From contig CAYREF010000002.1 of assembly GCA_964423265.1 (NCBI GenBank), positions 1 to 64,000 on the forward strand: a stretch of DNA of 64,000 bases, read 5' to 3'. Positions 8,281 to 16,661 of the stretch are shown one piece after another. The stretch is from M55B165 sp964423265. Lineage in GTDB: Bacteria; Actinomycetota; Humimicrobiia; Humimicrobiales; Humimicrobiaceae. The notes beneath the pieces are model-generated. The model saw nothing but the letters and a program-made list of their open reading frames with translations, was not told the origin of the DNA and did not search any database. Numbering within the stretch: the first letter of the stretch is position 1; every line of letters starts with the position of its first letter. Position numbers and translations under genes: made by a program.

Positions 8281-9478
8281 AAACTATTTTTGTTCTATTG
8301 AACAATCTATTAAATATGTAAGGGATGGGAAAATAATAATTATTGTCGACGACAGGTCCAAAAAAAATGAAGGCGTATTTTTCCAGGCAGCTGAAAAAGC
8401 AACCCCTGAGTCAATAAATTTCTTTATGACCCATGGAAAAAGCCTTATATGCCTGCCCTGCCTAGAAGAAAGACTAAAACAGCTAAAGATACCCATGATG
8501 ATAAGCGGCAATGACTCCTATTCTAATATTGCCCCTTTTGCAGTTTCCATAGACATAAATAAAGCAGGAACAGGTGTCTCTGCAAGTGATAGGGCCTCTA
8601 CCATAAGAGCTTTTCTAGACCCCAAGACAAAGCCTGAGGATATTTCCATGCCCGGCCACATTTTCCCCTTAAAAGCCCAGCCAGGGGGAGTGCTTGCCAG
8701 GGCTGGCCACACGGAATCAGCAGTAGACTTGGCGAAAATTGCAAATATGTATCCAGCCGGGGTAATATGCGAAGTGGTGACCGAAGAAGGAGAGGTAGCC
8801 CTTCTTCCAGACCTGGTAAATATTTCTAAAAAATTTGGCCTGAAAATAGTAACCATAGAAGAACTTATAAGGTACCGCAAGAAAAAAGAAAAGCTTATTG
8901 AAAAAGTTGCAGAAATAAACCTGCCTACAAAATGGGGAAACTTCAAAGCAAAAACCTACCAGTCAAAAATAGATAATGAGACCCACATTGCTTTAATTAA
9001 GGGAGACATTCGTGGCAAAAAAGATATACTGGTAAGAGTACATTCACAATGCCTTACCGGGGATACCTTCGGTTCAAAAAAGTGTGACTGCGGAGAACAA
9101 TTAGACAGCGCATTTAACCTGATAAACAAAAAAGGCACAGGGGTGCTGTTATACATGGCCCAGGAAGGAAGAGGCATAGGTCTATGCAATAAAATGAAGG
9201 CTTATGAACTGCAAGAAAAAGGCTTGGATACAGTAGAGGCAAATCTAAAGCTAGGGTTTGATGCGGACCTAAGAGATTATGGCATTGGAGCACAAATTTT
9301 AGCTGACCTTGGACTCTCCACCATACACCTTATGACTAATAACCCCCAAAAAGTAGTAGGTCTTTCCGGGTATGGGCTGGAAATAGCTAAAAGGATACCC
9401 TTGAAAGTTACCCCCAATAAAAATAATAAAAAATACCTTAGGACCAAAAAAACAAAACTAAACCATTTATTAGATTAG
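8267..9478 (+). CDS. ribBA: Bifunctional DHBP synthase / GTP cyclohydrolase II RibBA
   Basis: 403-residue fusion supplying both riboflavin precursors. Residues of about 5-200 are 3,4-dihydroxy-2-butanone-4-phosphate synthase (SASDRASTIR, PGHIFPLKAQPGGVLARAGHTE, GVICEV). Residues of about 205-400 are GTP cyclohydrolase II with zinc cysteines in C-LTGDTFGSKKCDCGEQL and catalytic YMAQEGRGIGLCNK. The DHBP half begins with IVDDRSKKNEGVFFQAAEKATPE, where the usual acidic 'DDExRENEGD' is altered: KKNEG instead of RENEGD, and VFFQAAE instead of LxxAAE. Catalytic competence of that half deserves a check. The start overlaps ribE. Confidence 0.94.
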   Translation: MASYKNYFCSIEQSIKYVRDGKIIIIVDDRSKKNEGVFFQAAEKATPESINFFMTHGKSLICLPCLEERLKQLKIPMMISGNDSYSNIAPFAVSIDINKAGTGVSASDRASTIRAFLDPKTKPEDISMPGHIFPLKAQPGGVLARAGHTESAVDLAKIANMYPAGVICEVVTEEGEVALLPDLVNISKKFGLKIVTIEELIRYRKKKEKLIEKVAEINLPTKWGNFKAKTYQSKIDNETHIALIKGDIRGKKDILVRVHSQCLTGDTFGSKKCDCGEQLDSAFNLINKKGTGVLLYMAQEGRGIGLCNKMKAYELQEKGLDTVEANLKLGFDADLRDYGIGAQILADLGLSTIHLMTNNPQKVVGLSGYGLEIAKRIPLKVTPNKNNKKYLRTKKTKLNHLLD

Positions 9479-9491
9479 GGAAAGGATAACA

Positions 9492-9956
9492 ATGAAGAAA
9501 TTTGAAGGAAAATTAGATGCAACAAACTTAAAAATTGGGATATTGGTCAGCCGCTTTAATGAATTTATAACTTCAAAGCTTTTGGATGGGGCCATTGATT
9601 GCTTGAAAAGGCATAATTGCCAGGAAGAAAATATTGAAATTGCTTGGGTACCGGGAGCCTTTGAAATGCCCACTGCAATTAAGGTAATGGCAAACTCAAA
9701 AAAATATAATGCCCTTATTTGCCTAGGAGCTATAATAAAGGGAGACACCTCCCACAATCAATATATAGCAAATGAAACCATTAAGGGAGTGTCTAAGATA
9801 AGCCTTGATTTTGGAATACCTATTGCTTTCGGGGTAATAACCCCAGACAATTTAGAACAAGCCATAGAAAGGGCAGGAACCAGAAAAGGAAATAAAGGCT
9901 GGGAGGCAGCACTTAGTGCAATTGAGATGGCAAATTTAATTGGCCAACTTAAATAA
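9492..9956 (+). CDS. ribH: 6,7-dimethyl-8-ribityllumazine synthase
   Basis: 154 residues. It condenses DHBP with the pyrimidine to give lumazine, the substrate of RibE, and forms icosahedral or pentameric shells. Visible are the N-terminal KIGILVSRFNEFITSKLLDGA, the WVPGAFEMP phosphate and substrate loop, LGAIIKGDTSHNQYI with catalytic His, and PIAFGVITPDNLEQAIERAGT. AGGG lies upstream of the ATG. It is last in the riboflavin operon, followed by a strong terminator; no transporter gene is attached. Confidence 0.97.
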   Translation: MKKFEGKLDATNLKIGILVSRFNEFITSKLLDGAIDCLKRHNCQEENIEIAWVPGAFEMPTAIKVMANSKKYNALICLGAIIKGDTSHNQYIANETIKGVSKISLDFGIPIAFGVITPDNLEQAIERAGTRKGNKGWEAALSAIEMANLIGQLK

Positions 9957-9994
9957 ATTAGAAGTACCTAAAGCCAAATAGGCACTTCTAATTT
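9955..9994. terminator. Bidirectional hairpin between ribH and corrinoid gene
   Basis: AAATTAGAAGT (9955-9965) pairs with ACTTCTAATTT (9984-9994), and an inner CCTA/TAGG extends the stem. Flanking A and T tracts make it usable from both converging genes. Confidence 0.85.
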
Positions 9995-10013
9995 AATATC
10001 CCTATTAAGCCAG

Positions 10014-10646
10014 CTATCCAATAAGCTCTTCTGCCAGGTCTACTGCACTTGATGCATCTGCTGCATAGCCGCTTGCACCAATCTGGTCTGCATATTCCTG
10101 GGTTAGGGGTGCTCCCCCTACCATTACCTTGACTTCTTTGGTCTCCCCGTCTTTTTTAAGTGCTTCAATTACATCCTTCATTACCGGCATGGTAGTGGTT
10201 AGAAGCGCTGATAGGCCCAGTACTTGTGCCTTGTTCTTTTTTATCTCTTCTAAAAACTTTTCTGTAGGTATATCTACCCCTACATCTACTACATCAAATC
10301 CTCCGCCTTCAAGCATCATTCCTACCAGGTTTTTGCCTATATCATGCAGGTCTCCTGCTACTGTGCCAATTAGAACCTTGCCTTTAGAGGTGGCCCCGGA
10401 TTCTGTTAGCAGGGGCTTTATTATATCCATTGCTGCATGCATAGCCCTTGCTGCAATCAGTACCTCAGGTATGTACATCTCATTTGCCTTAAACTTTTTG
10501 CCCACTACATTCATTCCCGGTACCAGCCCCTCGTTTAGGACCTCCTGTGCATCTGCACCACCATCTACCAGCTTCTGGGTTATCTCCTTGCTTGCTACAT
10601 TATCACCGGCAATGATGGCATCAGCTAGATCTTGGTATTTTGTCAT
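10014..10646 (-). CDS. Corrinoid (B12-binding) methyl carrier protein
   Basis: 210-residue cobalamin carrier of the MtbC/MtmC/MtaC type that passes methyl groups between a substrate methyltransferase and an acceptor. Residues 1-85 are the helical cap (GLVPGMNVVGKKF, YIPEVLIAARAM). Residues of about 88-210 are the Rossmann-like B12 domain with GDLHDIGKN (H101 coordinates cobalt), GLSALLTTTM and VMVGGAPL. No methyltransferase, MtbA-like partner or reductive activase is adjacent, so its substrate is unknown. It is monocistronic with a shared terminator. Confidence 0.93.
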   Translation of the reverse strand: MTKYQDLADAIIAGDNVASKEITQKLVDGGADAQEVLNEGLVPGMNVVGKKFKANEMYIPEVLIAARAMHAAMDIIKPLLTESGATSKGKVLIGTVAGDLHDIGKNLVGMMLEGGGFDVVDVGVDIPTEKFLEEIKKNKAQVLGLSALLTTTMPVMKDVIEALKKDGETKEVKVMVGGAPLTQEYADQIGASGYAADASSAVDLAEELIG

Positions 10647-10807
10647 AGTCTTACTCCTTTAGCTACTTTTATAATTTTGTATTTATATATGATATCAAAA
10701 TATTATGAAAAGAAAAAAATTTTTTTATTTTCCCAAACCGATTTCTTGACTTGCATACTATAAATAAGTAGTATATAAGCACATCAAATGTAATTAATAT
10801 AAAATAT

Positions 10808-11419
10808 ATGCCGATAAGCGCAAAAGAAAGCCAAGATAACTTAAATGTAACGGTAAAGAAGTGTAAAAAATGTCCGGATTTAGCAAAGAGCAGGAAACAA
10901 TCTGTTCCAGGAGTTGGGGCTTCTAATGCAAAAATTATCATAATAGGATATTATCCCAGAATAAGCGGTGCTGAAAAAACAGGAATTCCCTTTAAGGGAG
11001 ACGGCTCCGGCGATTTTTTAAGCAGGATTATAAAAGAGGTTGGACTTTCTTTAAAAAAGGATACTTACTTAACTTACCTGGTAAAATGCTCTCCCAGAAA
11101 AAAAGGCAAAAATGTTTCCCCTAAAAAGGAACATATAGAAAACTGCATTTCCTATTTTACCAAAGAAATTTCTATTTCAACTCCCCACATAATAGTATCT
11201 TTGGGGTTAAAAACTTCCAACCTGATACTTAAGCATTTCTTTTCCCTGGATAAAGAATATGAAGATATATCAAAGATTCATATGAGAGTTTTTGAAAATC
11301 CCTCCTTTAAACTGGTGTCTTTCTACAGCCCCCATGACGTGATGGTAAAAAAAGCTATAGCCGAGGATAAATACATCCAGGACTTCAAGTCCCTGGCCAA
11401 ACTTTTAAAAATGGTTTAA
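10808..11419 (+). CDS. Uracil-DNA glycosylase family 4/5-like protein, divergent active site
   Basis: 203 residues of the Fe-S uracil-DNA glycosylase superfamily. C19 and C22 (KKCKKCPDL) plus two later cysteines (VKCSPRKK and HIENC) match the four Fe-S ligands. The usual GEAPG uracil motif reads IIIIGYYPRISG, losing its Glu. The C-terminal HPS-type motif reads SFYSPHDVMV, with order and residues changed. It may bind DNA without cleaving uracil, or act on another base. A TTGACT-N17-TAGTAT promoter (10746-10774) lies upstream. It ends 4 bases inside the converging 3D-domain gene. Confidence 0.72.
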   Translation: MPISAKESQDNLNVTVKKCKKCPDLAKSRKQSVPGVGASNAKIIIIGYYPRISGAEKTGIPFKGDGSGDFLSRIIKEVGLSLKKDTYLTYLVKCSPRKKGKNVSPKKEHIENCISYFTKEISISTPHIIVSLGLKTSNLILKHFFSLDKEYEDISKIHMRVFENPSFKLVSFYSPHDVMVKKAIAEDKYIQDFKSLAKLLKMV

Positions 11420-12399
11420 TTTTCCACCAGATAAACCCTAAGCTTTCTTCTGCCAAAACGATAGCATTCTTCAAGCGAGTCAAAAGCTAGGTCTATCCTG
11501 TTTCCCTTTATCCATCCTCCTGTATCTGCTGCTAAAGCTTCCCCGTAACCGGGAATAAAAAGTCTTGTTCCTAGAGGTATAACCTTTGGGTCTACCGCAA
11601 CTACACCTTTTTTAACCCTTAGCCCGACAGCAGTTATGCCATTTCCGTTTAATCCGCCCCCGCCTGAATAATAAGCGGTAGCCACCATTTTCCATTCCCC
11701 AACCAGGGTTAACCCCGGTGGTTGAATTTTTGCTATCCTTTTCTTTACCTCATTTAACAGGTTTTCTATTTCTGACCTCTCGCTTTTTACCCTTTCCAAG
11801 AGGGCTTTGTTTTCCTGGATGCTTTTCTGGAGATTTTGCTCTTCAACAATTATTTTTTCCTTTAATTGTTCCATTTCTTTCTTCTTTTCTTCTGACTTTC
11901 TTGAAACTCTTTCAAATTCTTCCCTGTCATAGCGGTATTGCTCTATTAACTCTGCATCCTTTTCCATAATGTTTTTAAAAAGATAAAGGTTATTAACTAT
12001 TTCATTAATGTTCTTTGCAGATAATACAAATTTGGCTACATCGTCCCTACCATATTTATAAGTATAGACAATCCTCTCCGTCAGCAGTTTCTGCCTTCTT
12101 TTTATGCTTTCTTTTAACTCAACCCTTTTGCTGTACAGGTCTTCCAGCTGGACTTCATAATCTTTTAATTGGCTGTTTAAAGATGCTAGCTGGTCTTGCT
12201 TTATTTTTACCTGTGTCTCGGAAGCAACAATCTCTTCAATTAACTGCTGCTCCTCATTACTTAGCTTGGCAATACTATTTCCTAATTCCTTTAAAGTAAT
12301 TGCCTCAATGCTGTGAGAAATAAATAATTGCAGCGGCATGGTTAAAATAAAAGAAATCACAAACAATATGATAATTTTCCGAATTATTTTTGCCTTCAT
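11416..12399 (-). CDS. Secreted coiled-coil protein with C-terminal 3D domain
   Basis: 327 residues. A hydrophobic segment (about residues 7-30) acts as signal or anchor. Residues 35-220 are a long coiled coil of the PcsB/CwlO-like N-terminal type (many E, K, Q, L, with KYGRDDVAKFVLSA). Residues 228-325 are a 3D domain with MVATAYYSGG, KKGVVAVDPKVIPLGTRLFI and ADTGGWIKGNRIDLAF, the conserved aspartates of MltA-like peptidoglycan lytic enzymes. It probably cleaves or remodels peptidoglycan outside the membrane, with the coiled coil mediating control (for example by FtsEX-type partners, not seen here). Confidence 0.88.
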   Translation of the reverse strand: MKAKIIRKIIILFVISFILTMPLQLFISHSIEAITLKELGNSIAKLSNEEQQLIEEIVASETQVKIKQDQLASLNSQLKDYEVQLEDLYSKRVELKESIKRRQKLLTERIVYTYKYGRDDVAKFVLSAKNINEIVNNLYLFKNIMEKDAELIEQYRYDREEFERVSRKSEEKKKEMEQLKEKIIVEEQNLQKSIQENKALLERVKSERSEIENLLNEVKKRIAKIQPPGLTLVGEWKMVATAYYSGGGGLNGNGITAVGLRVKKGVVAVDPKVIPLGTRLFIPGYGEALAADTGGWIKGNRIDLAFDSLEECYRFGRRKLRVYLVEN

Positions 12400-12522
12400 T
12401 TTTTAAACCATAAAATTATTAGCAATTATTTTAATATAATTATGTATATTTTTACAGAATGTTTATTTTAAGCCAAATTTTATTGCAAAAAAAGCATATA
12501 AAAACTACTATTTCTATATAAA

Positions 12523-13146
12523 ATGAAAATTTTAGCCATTAGTGACAAGGTAACAGATTTCCTGTACAGTCCGGTCATAAAGAAAAAGATGGGGGATATA
12601 AGCTTTATTATATCCTGCGGGGATCTTCCCTCCTGCTACCTTGAATTTATAGTAACCATGCTAAACAAGCCCCTTTTCTACGTTTTTGGAAACCACCATA
12701 AGGAAAAAATATGCAAACAGAATGGCATTGAAAAAAATATTCCCCAGGGCTGCATCAATCTGGATAATAAAATTATTAACTACAAGGGGTTACTTATAGG
12801 CGGCCTAGAAGGATCCATGCGTTATAGCAGAGGTAAGCATCAATACAACGATTTTGAAATGTGTCTTAAAGTAAATAAGCTTAAACCTGCCATGTATATT
12901 AACAAGCTTTTTAAGAAAAGATATATAGACATTTTAGTAACCCATGCCCCTCCTTTAGGCATAAATGACGGAAAAGACCTCTGCCACAGGGGCTTTAAGT
13001 GTTTTGTAGGCTTCATTAAAAGGTACAAGCCAAAATATTTAATACATGGCCACGTGCATCTATACGGGATTGGCAGTAACCAGGAGACAATTGTCAACAG
13101 CACCAAGGTTATAAATGCATACGGTTATCAGATTATAGAGATTTGA
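12523..13146 (+). CDS. Calcineurin-like metallophosphoesterase
   Basis: 207-residue predicted cytosolic phosphoesterase. Metal-binding motifs visible are SCGDLP (second), FGNHH (third), LVTHAPPLG and HGHVH (last). The first motif, normally D-x-H, reads ISDKVTD and lacks the His, so the metal site is altered. The protein belongs to a family with close relatives beside DUF4032/ParB-like genes. It starts with an ATG preceded by TATATAAA and no ribosome site, perhaps leaderless. The next gene begins one base after its stop, so the two are probably co-translated and work together. Confidence 0.82.
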   Translation: MKILAISDKVTDFLYSPVIKKKMGDISFIISCGDLPSCYLEFIVTMLNKPLFYVFGNHHKEKICKQNGIEKNIPQGCINLDNKIINYKGLLIGGLEGSMRYSRGKHQYNDFEMCLKVNKLKPAMYINKLFKKRYIDILVTHAPPLGINDGKDLCHRGFKCFVGFIKRYKPKYLIHGHVHLYGIGSNQETIVNSTKVINAYGYQIIEI

Positions 13147-13147
13147 A

Positions 13148-14044
13148 ATGGTTACAGGAATAGACACAAATTCAAGGGACGCTTTCGATAATGCAAGATT
13201 CCTTTCCCTGCTTAATGATTTGAAATCTTTTTTTTCCAGACGGGAAAATACCCTCCTGTCCTTTGATAAAGTCAGCAAATCGTTAAGTCTAAAAAACCAG
13301 AGGTACCTCGGGATAAAAGCAGTCCCCACAGATAAAATTATAGGAAGCGTAGACAGGTATAAAGATTTTGACAGCCATTTCCTCCCCAAAAAAGAATATC
13401 TTGGCCAGAGATGGTCCAAAATATATAAAGCTTATGAAAAAAATATAAATTTACCCCTGGTCCAATTATATAAGGTAGGCAGCATATATTTTGTAGTTGA
13501 CGGAAACCACAGGGTAAGTGTTGCCAGGAAAATGGGAGTAAAATACATAGATGCGGAAATTACTGAATTTATAACTAAATTGCCTCTGGACAGGGAAATG
13601 GATCCCAAGGATATTTTCCTTCTTGCTGAAAGGGAAAATTTCCTAGACATCACCAACTTAAGGAAGACCAGGCCAAAGATAAAAATAAGGTTGACCATTC
13701 CCGGCAAGTATGATCGACTACTAAACCAGATAAATGAGTATATGTACTATCTCTATAAAAGGAAAGGCACAAAAATAAGCTTCCCTAAAGCAGCAGAGCT
13801 CTGGTATGACCATATTTATATTCCAGCTAGAAACATAATTGAAAACAGCGAAATATTAAGGTATTTTCCCAACAGGACAAAATCTGACCTATATGTTTGG
13901 ATATATGAACAGAAGGAAAGGCTGGAAAAGAAATACAAAAAACATTTCAGCATAAGTGAAACCGCCCAAAGATTTTCGAAAAAATACTCCAGGAGCTTAA
14001 TATCCAGAATTAAGCTATTTTTCTCAAAGCTGTTTAACTCTTAG
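13148..14044 (+). CDS. ParB-N-like / DUF4032-type protein
   Basis: 298 residues. The central part (about 60-145) has a ParB/sulfiredoxin-type fold: VPTDKIIGSVDRYKDFDSHF, LPLVQLYKVGSIYFVVDGNH and HRVSVARKMGV, where DGNHR is the ParB signature. The C-terminal region (about 180-270) is helical and matches what I recall of DUF4032-type actinobacterial and Chloroflexi proteins. Biochemical function is unknown to me. It follows the phosphoesterase by one base. Its 3' end overlaps the converging DUF1287 gene by 11 bases. Confidence 0.75.
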   Translation: MVTGIDTNSRDAFDNARFLSLLNDLKSFFSRRENTLLSFDKVSKSLSLKNQRYLGIKAVPTDKIIGSVDRYKDFDSHFLPKKEYLGQRWSKIYKAYEKNINLPLVQLYKVGSIYFVVDGNHRVSVARKMGVKYIDAEITEFITKLPLDREMDPKDIFLLAERENFLDITNLRKTRPKIKIRLTIPGKYDRLLNQINEYMYYLYKRKGTKISFPKAAELWYDHIYIPARNIIENSEILRYFPNRTKSDLYVWIYEQKERLEKKYKKHFSISETAQRFSKKYSRSLISRIKLFFSKLFNS

Positions 14045-14804
14045 GGTATCTATAGTGGCCTGTTATCGTTTTTTCCCCCAGGATGTCTTTTTCGCAAGTG
14101 TACCCAGGCTCTATATAATTATATATAACCTTGGGAATTCCTTCCCTGGTAGTGGAGTCAGAGATAATACCCACATTATCTGTATAACCATTCCCATCCA
14201 TGTCAAAAAAAACTACATCGCCGGGCAGCCATTCTTCTAAGTTTTTTCTATCTGCCGGATTGAAAACAGAAGTTATTTTTTCTGCATTGCGGTCAAAGTA
14301 TATTTCAAGGTTTTGTATCCTCCGGTAATCAATATTGGGGTCACTTACATTCTGGTTCCATATCTCTTTTAAAGGATACTGGTTAAAATTATTGCTAATG
14401 TCCCTGCTTACCAGCTCCCTTAAATCATAGCCGGCTTCCCAAAATGCCCTTGCTATGATATCGGTACATAAAGCCAGATTTTCAGGGGGATCTCCATCCT
14501 TATAATAATTGGGTTCTCCTTCTGCCAGCTTCATATTTTTCGCTTTTATTTTTAACTGTTTCTTGGCTCCCAGAAGTATGTCTTCCTGGTCTATTATCCC
14601 ATCCCCGTCAAAATCAGAATCGGCCACCCTTCCCTTAAAATCTATAACCCTGTACCTGGGAAGAATTTCCACTACCGCAGTAGGGGGTTCATACTCCCTG
14701 GTAAGGGAAAATTCTTTTATACTAATTGTAATGCCCAGTGCAATGACAAGTACGAGGATAATTATTAAAAAATGTTTGATGTTAAATCTTTTTCCGGTTT
14801 CCAC
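14034..14804 (-). CDS. DUF1287 (NlpC/P60-like) secreted protein with EF-hand-like loop
   Basis: 256 residues. An N-terminal hydrophobic helix (about 10-28) is followed by DSDFDGDGIIDQED, an EF-hand/dockerin-like calcium loop, then a DUF1287 domain. The latter has LCTDIIARAFWEAGYDLRELV with the Cys and TD expected at the catalytic N-terminus, PGDVVFFDMDG and NVGIISD with an active-site-like region. DUF1287 belongs to the NlpC/P60 cysteine peptidase clan, so a cell-wall or extracellular role is inferred. It starts 13 bases after the last complex-I-like gene and probably belongs to the same transcript. Confidence 0.8.
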   Translation of the reverse strand: METGKRFNIKHFLIIILVLVIALGITISIKEFSLTREYEPPTAVVEILPRYRVIDFKGRVADSDFDGDGIIDQEDILLGAKKQLKIKAKNMKLAEGEPNYYKDGDPPENLALCTDIIARAFWEAGYDLRELVSRDISNNFNQYPLKEIWNQNVSDPNIDYRRIQNLEIYFDRNAEKITSVFNPADRKNLEEWLPGDVVFFDMDGNGYTDNVGIISDSTTREGIPKVIYNYIEPGYTCEKDILGEKTITGHYRYPKS

Positions 14805-14817
14805 TTCTCAACACAGC

Positions 14818-16320
14818 CTATAACATGAAATTAAAGCCAGTTATGCTAAAGCCATCTAAAATCCTTACCCCCAGCACTTCCAGCAATCCCAGGATTCCAG
14901 TCCCCAGTAATAGAATTATAAAAAAAGTAATGTATATATAATAAAATTTGGGAAAGCCCAGTTTTTGCTTTTCTGAACTACCTTTTTTACAAATACTTAT
15001 AATTAATCTTAATATATTTGCCAGGATAAATAAAAATGAAATAGCCAATAGAACAAAAATTGCCATCTTTATAATCCCCATACCCCCAAGGTTTCCCTGC
15101 TTAAAATACCTGTAATACTGTTCGAAAAAATAATACCTGATTAGAAATCCGGGCGTTCCTGCCATGCCAGCCAAGCTTAGTAATGCTATGGATATGCTTA
15201 CAGCCATATAGGGATTGGCTACCATAAATCCATTGAGGCTATCTATAGAATCATCAAACCTTAGAAAAACAATCCAAACAGGTATGAGGCTAAGAGCCAA
15301 GTTTACAATATTTAAAAACAATATCCATTCAAGCCTTTCTTTACCCAAAAGTCCTGCCTGCAGCAAGGCAAAGCAAAAGATTGACAAAGACATAAAAGAC
15401 AAGAATAGAAATGCAAAAATTCTCCTGATACTTTTGGTAGAAATTGCCCCCACTAAAGGACCCAAAACACTTAAAGAACCCAATATCAATATGGCCAATA
15501 AAATATTGGTATCATTTTTTTCTATAAAATAATATACCAGGCTCTTAAACTTTAGAAAAACTACAAAGCCAAGGGGGAAATAAAAGAGCCATATAACAGC
15601 GGGTGAAGAACGTTCGCTCCTGCGCAAAAATTTTAAGTAATTTCCCTGAAAAGGATATAGAAATAAGTACACATATACAGAAGATATTATAAAAATAAGG
15701 GAAATACCTACAAAAGGACTGTTTAGTTCAACAGACTCTATTATCTGGGTAATATTCTTAAAATCCGTAAAAGCATACATGAATGAAAAGCCCAAGAAAA
15801 ATAACAGCAGGGCTAAGAAGGAATTTAAAAAAAGTTTTATCAAATAGTAGCTTGCCTCTATTCGTTTGTTGATGCTTGAAACCAACTGAAAACTACCCAG
15901 AACAAAAATTGTAAAACTTAAAAATATAACCAGGAAATTCCTGGAAAGGATTACAAGCAAGCCTGAACAAATGCAAAATAAAAAAATCAGCAGGATTTTT
16001 AAAAAATTTTCTTTCCTAAAGTTCTGCACAGACAAGAACACCAAAATATTCAAAGATATAAATAAAAATAAGGAAATACCGGAAACCTGGGTTCCTGTAA
16101 AATTAAGGAGGAAAGTTGAATATGCCCCCTTTATTGAAAACAAATATATGTTTACTATCCCTGCAAGTACTAAACAACTTGCAGAAACTGCAATAATGAA
16201 ACCCTTACAGCCTTTCCTTTTTGATAGACCACAAAATAAAGCAACAAATGCAGCAATCCCAATAATTAGGATAATATATATAGGGTTAGCTTTATCTATA
16301 ATATATTTAGAAAAATCCAT
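14818..16320 (-). CDS. NuoN-like antiporter-fold membrane subunit
   Basis: 500 residues with about 14 transmembrane helices of the NuoL/M/N family; the last Nuo-like gene of the operon. It is the only antiporter-type subunit here; normal complex I has three. By eye, the TM5 Glu of 'N-x-x-x-x-x-x-G-x-E' aligns to Thr (NFLVIFLSFTIFV), and the TM7 Lys ('xSKxAxF') aligns to Leu/Gly in RSERSSPAVIWLFYFPLGF. Both are needed for proton pumping in bacterial NuoN/M/L. Either it does not pump or it uses other residues. It starts by TAATG overlap with nuoK. Confidence 0.8.
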   Translation of the reverse strand: MDFSKYIIDKANPIYIILIIGIAAFVALFCGLSKRKGCKGFIIAVSASCLVLAGIVNIYLFSIKGAYSTFLLNFTGTQVSGISLFLFISLNILVFLSVQNFRKENFLKILLIFLFCICSGLLVILSRNFLVIFLSFTIFVLGSFQLVSSINKRIEASYYLIKLFLNSFLALLLFFLGFSFMYAFTDFKNITQIIESVELNSPFVGISLIFIISSVYVYLFLYPFQGNYLKFLRRSERSSPAVIWLFYFPLGFVVFLKFKSLVYYFIEKNDTNILLAILILGSLSVLGPLVGAISTKSIRRIFAFLFLSFMSLSIFCFALLQAGLLGKERLEWILFLNIVNLALSLIPVWIVFLRFDDSIDSLNGFMVANPYMAVSISIALLSLAGMAGTPGFLIRYYFFEQYYRYFKQGNLGGMGIIKMAIFVLLAISFLFILANILRLIISICKKGSSEKQKLGFPKFYYIYITFFIILLLGTGILGLLEVLGVRILDGFSITGFNFML

Positions 16321-16661
16321 TAAGCCTTATCTTCCCCCCACCAGCTGCTCCTGCCAGTTTCAAAAAAATTTAATTTATTAAAATATTTTAAAATTTCATT
16401 ATCTTTAGCCTTAAAATGGGCATAAAAAATAATGCAAAATAAAAATAAATATAAGCATACCAGGCCCAGCATTAAAAATATCTTGTCCCAAAACGATCCC
16501 TGGTACAAAATAAAAGAGAAACTTAAAAAATTTATTATCCCTGAAAAAATAAGTACCTGCAGTGAGATTACCACTCTGGCAAATCCCTTTATAAAAATTA
16601 ACCCGAAGAATGACAGCAAAAATAATATAAAACTGCCATATATAAAGAATTCTAGCCTCAT
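16320..16661 (-). CDS. NuoK-like small membrane subunit
   Basis: 113 residues with three transmembrane helices in the NuoK/MrpC pattern. The start at 16661 is chosen because AGGGAG lies 3-4 bases upstream and the ATG overlaps the nuoJ-like stop (ATGA); a longer frame begins at 16703. In NuoK two membrane glutamates (E36 and E72 in E. coli) carry protons. Here the corresponding helices read VVISLQVLIFS, with Gln for the first Glu, and LMLGLVCLYLFLF with no acidic residue. The subunit therefore appears to have lost both. Confidence 0.78.
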   Translation of the reverse strand: MRLEFFIYGSFILFLLSFFGLIFIKGFARVVISLQVLIFSGIINFLSFSFILYQGSFWDKIFLMLGLVCLYLFLFCIIFYAHFKAKDNEILKYFNKLNFFETGRSSWWGEDKA

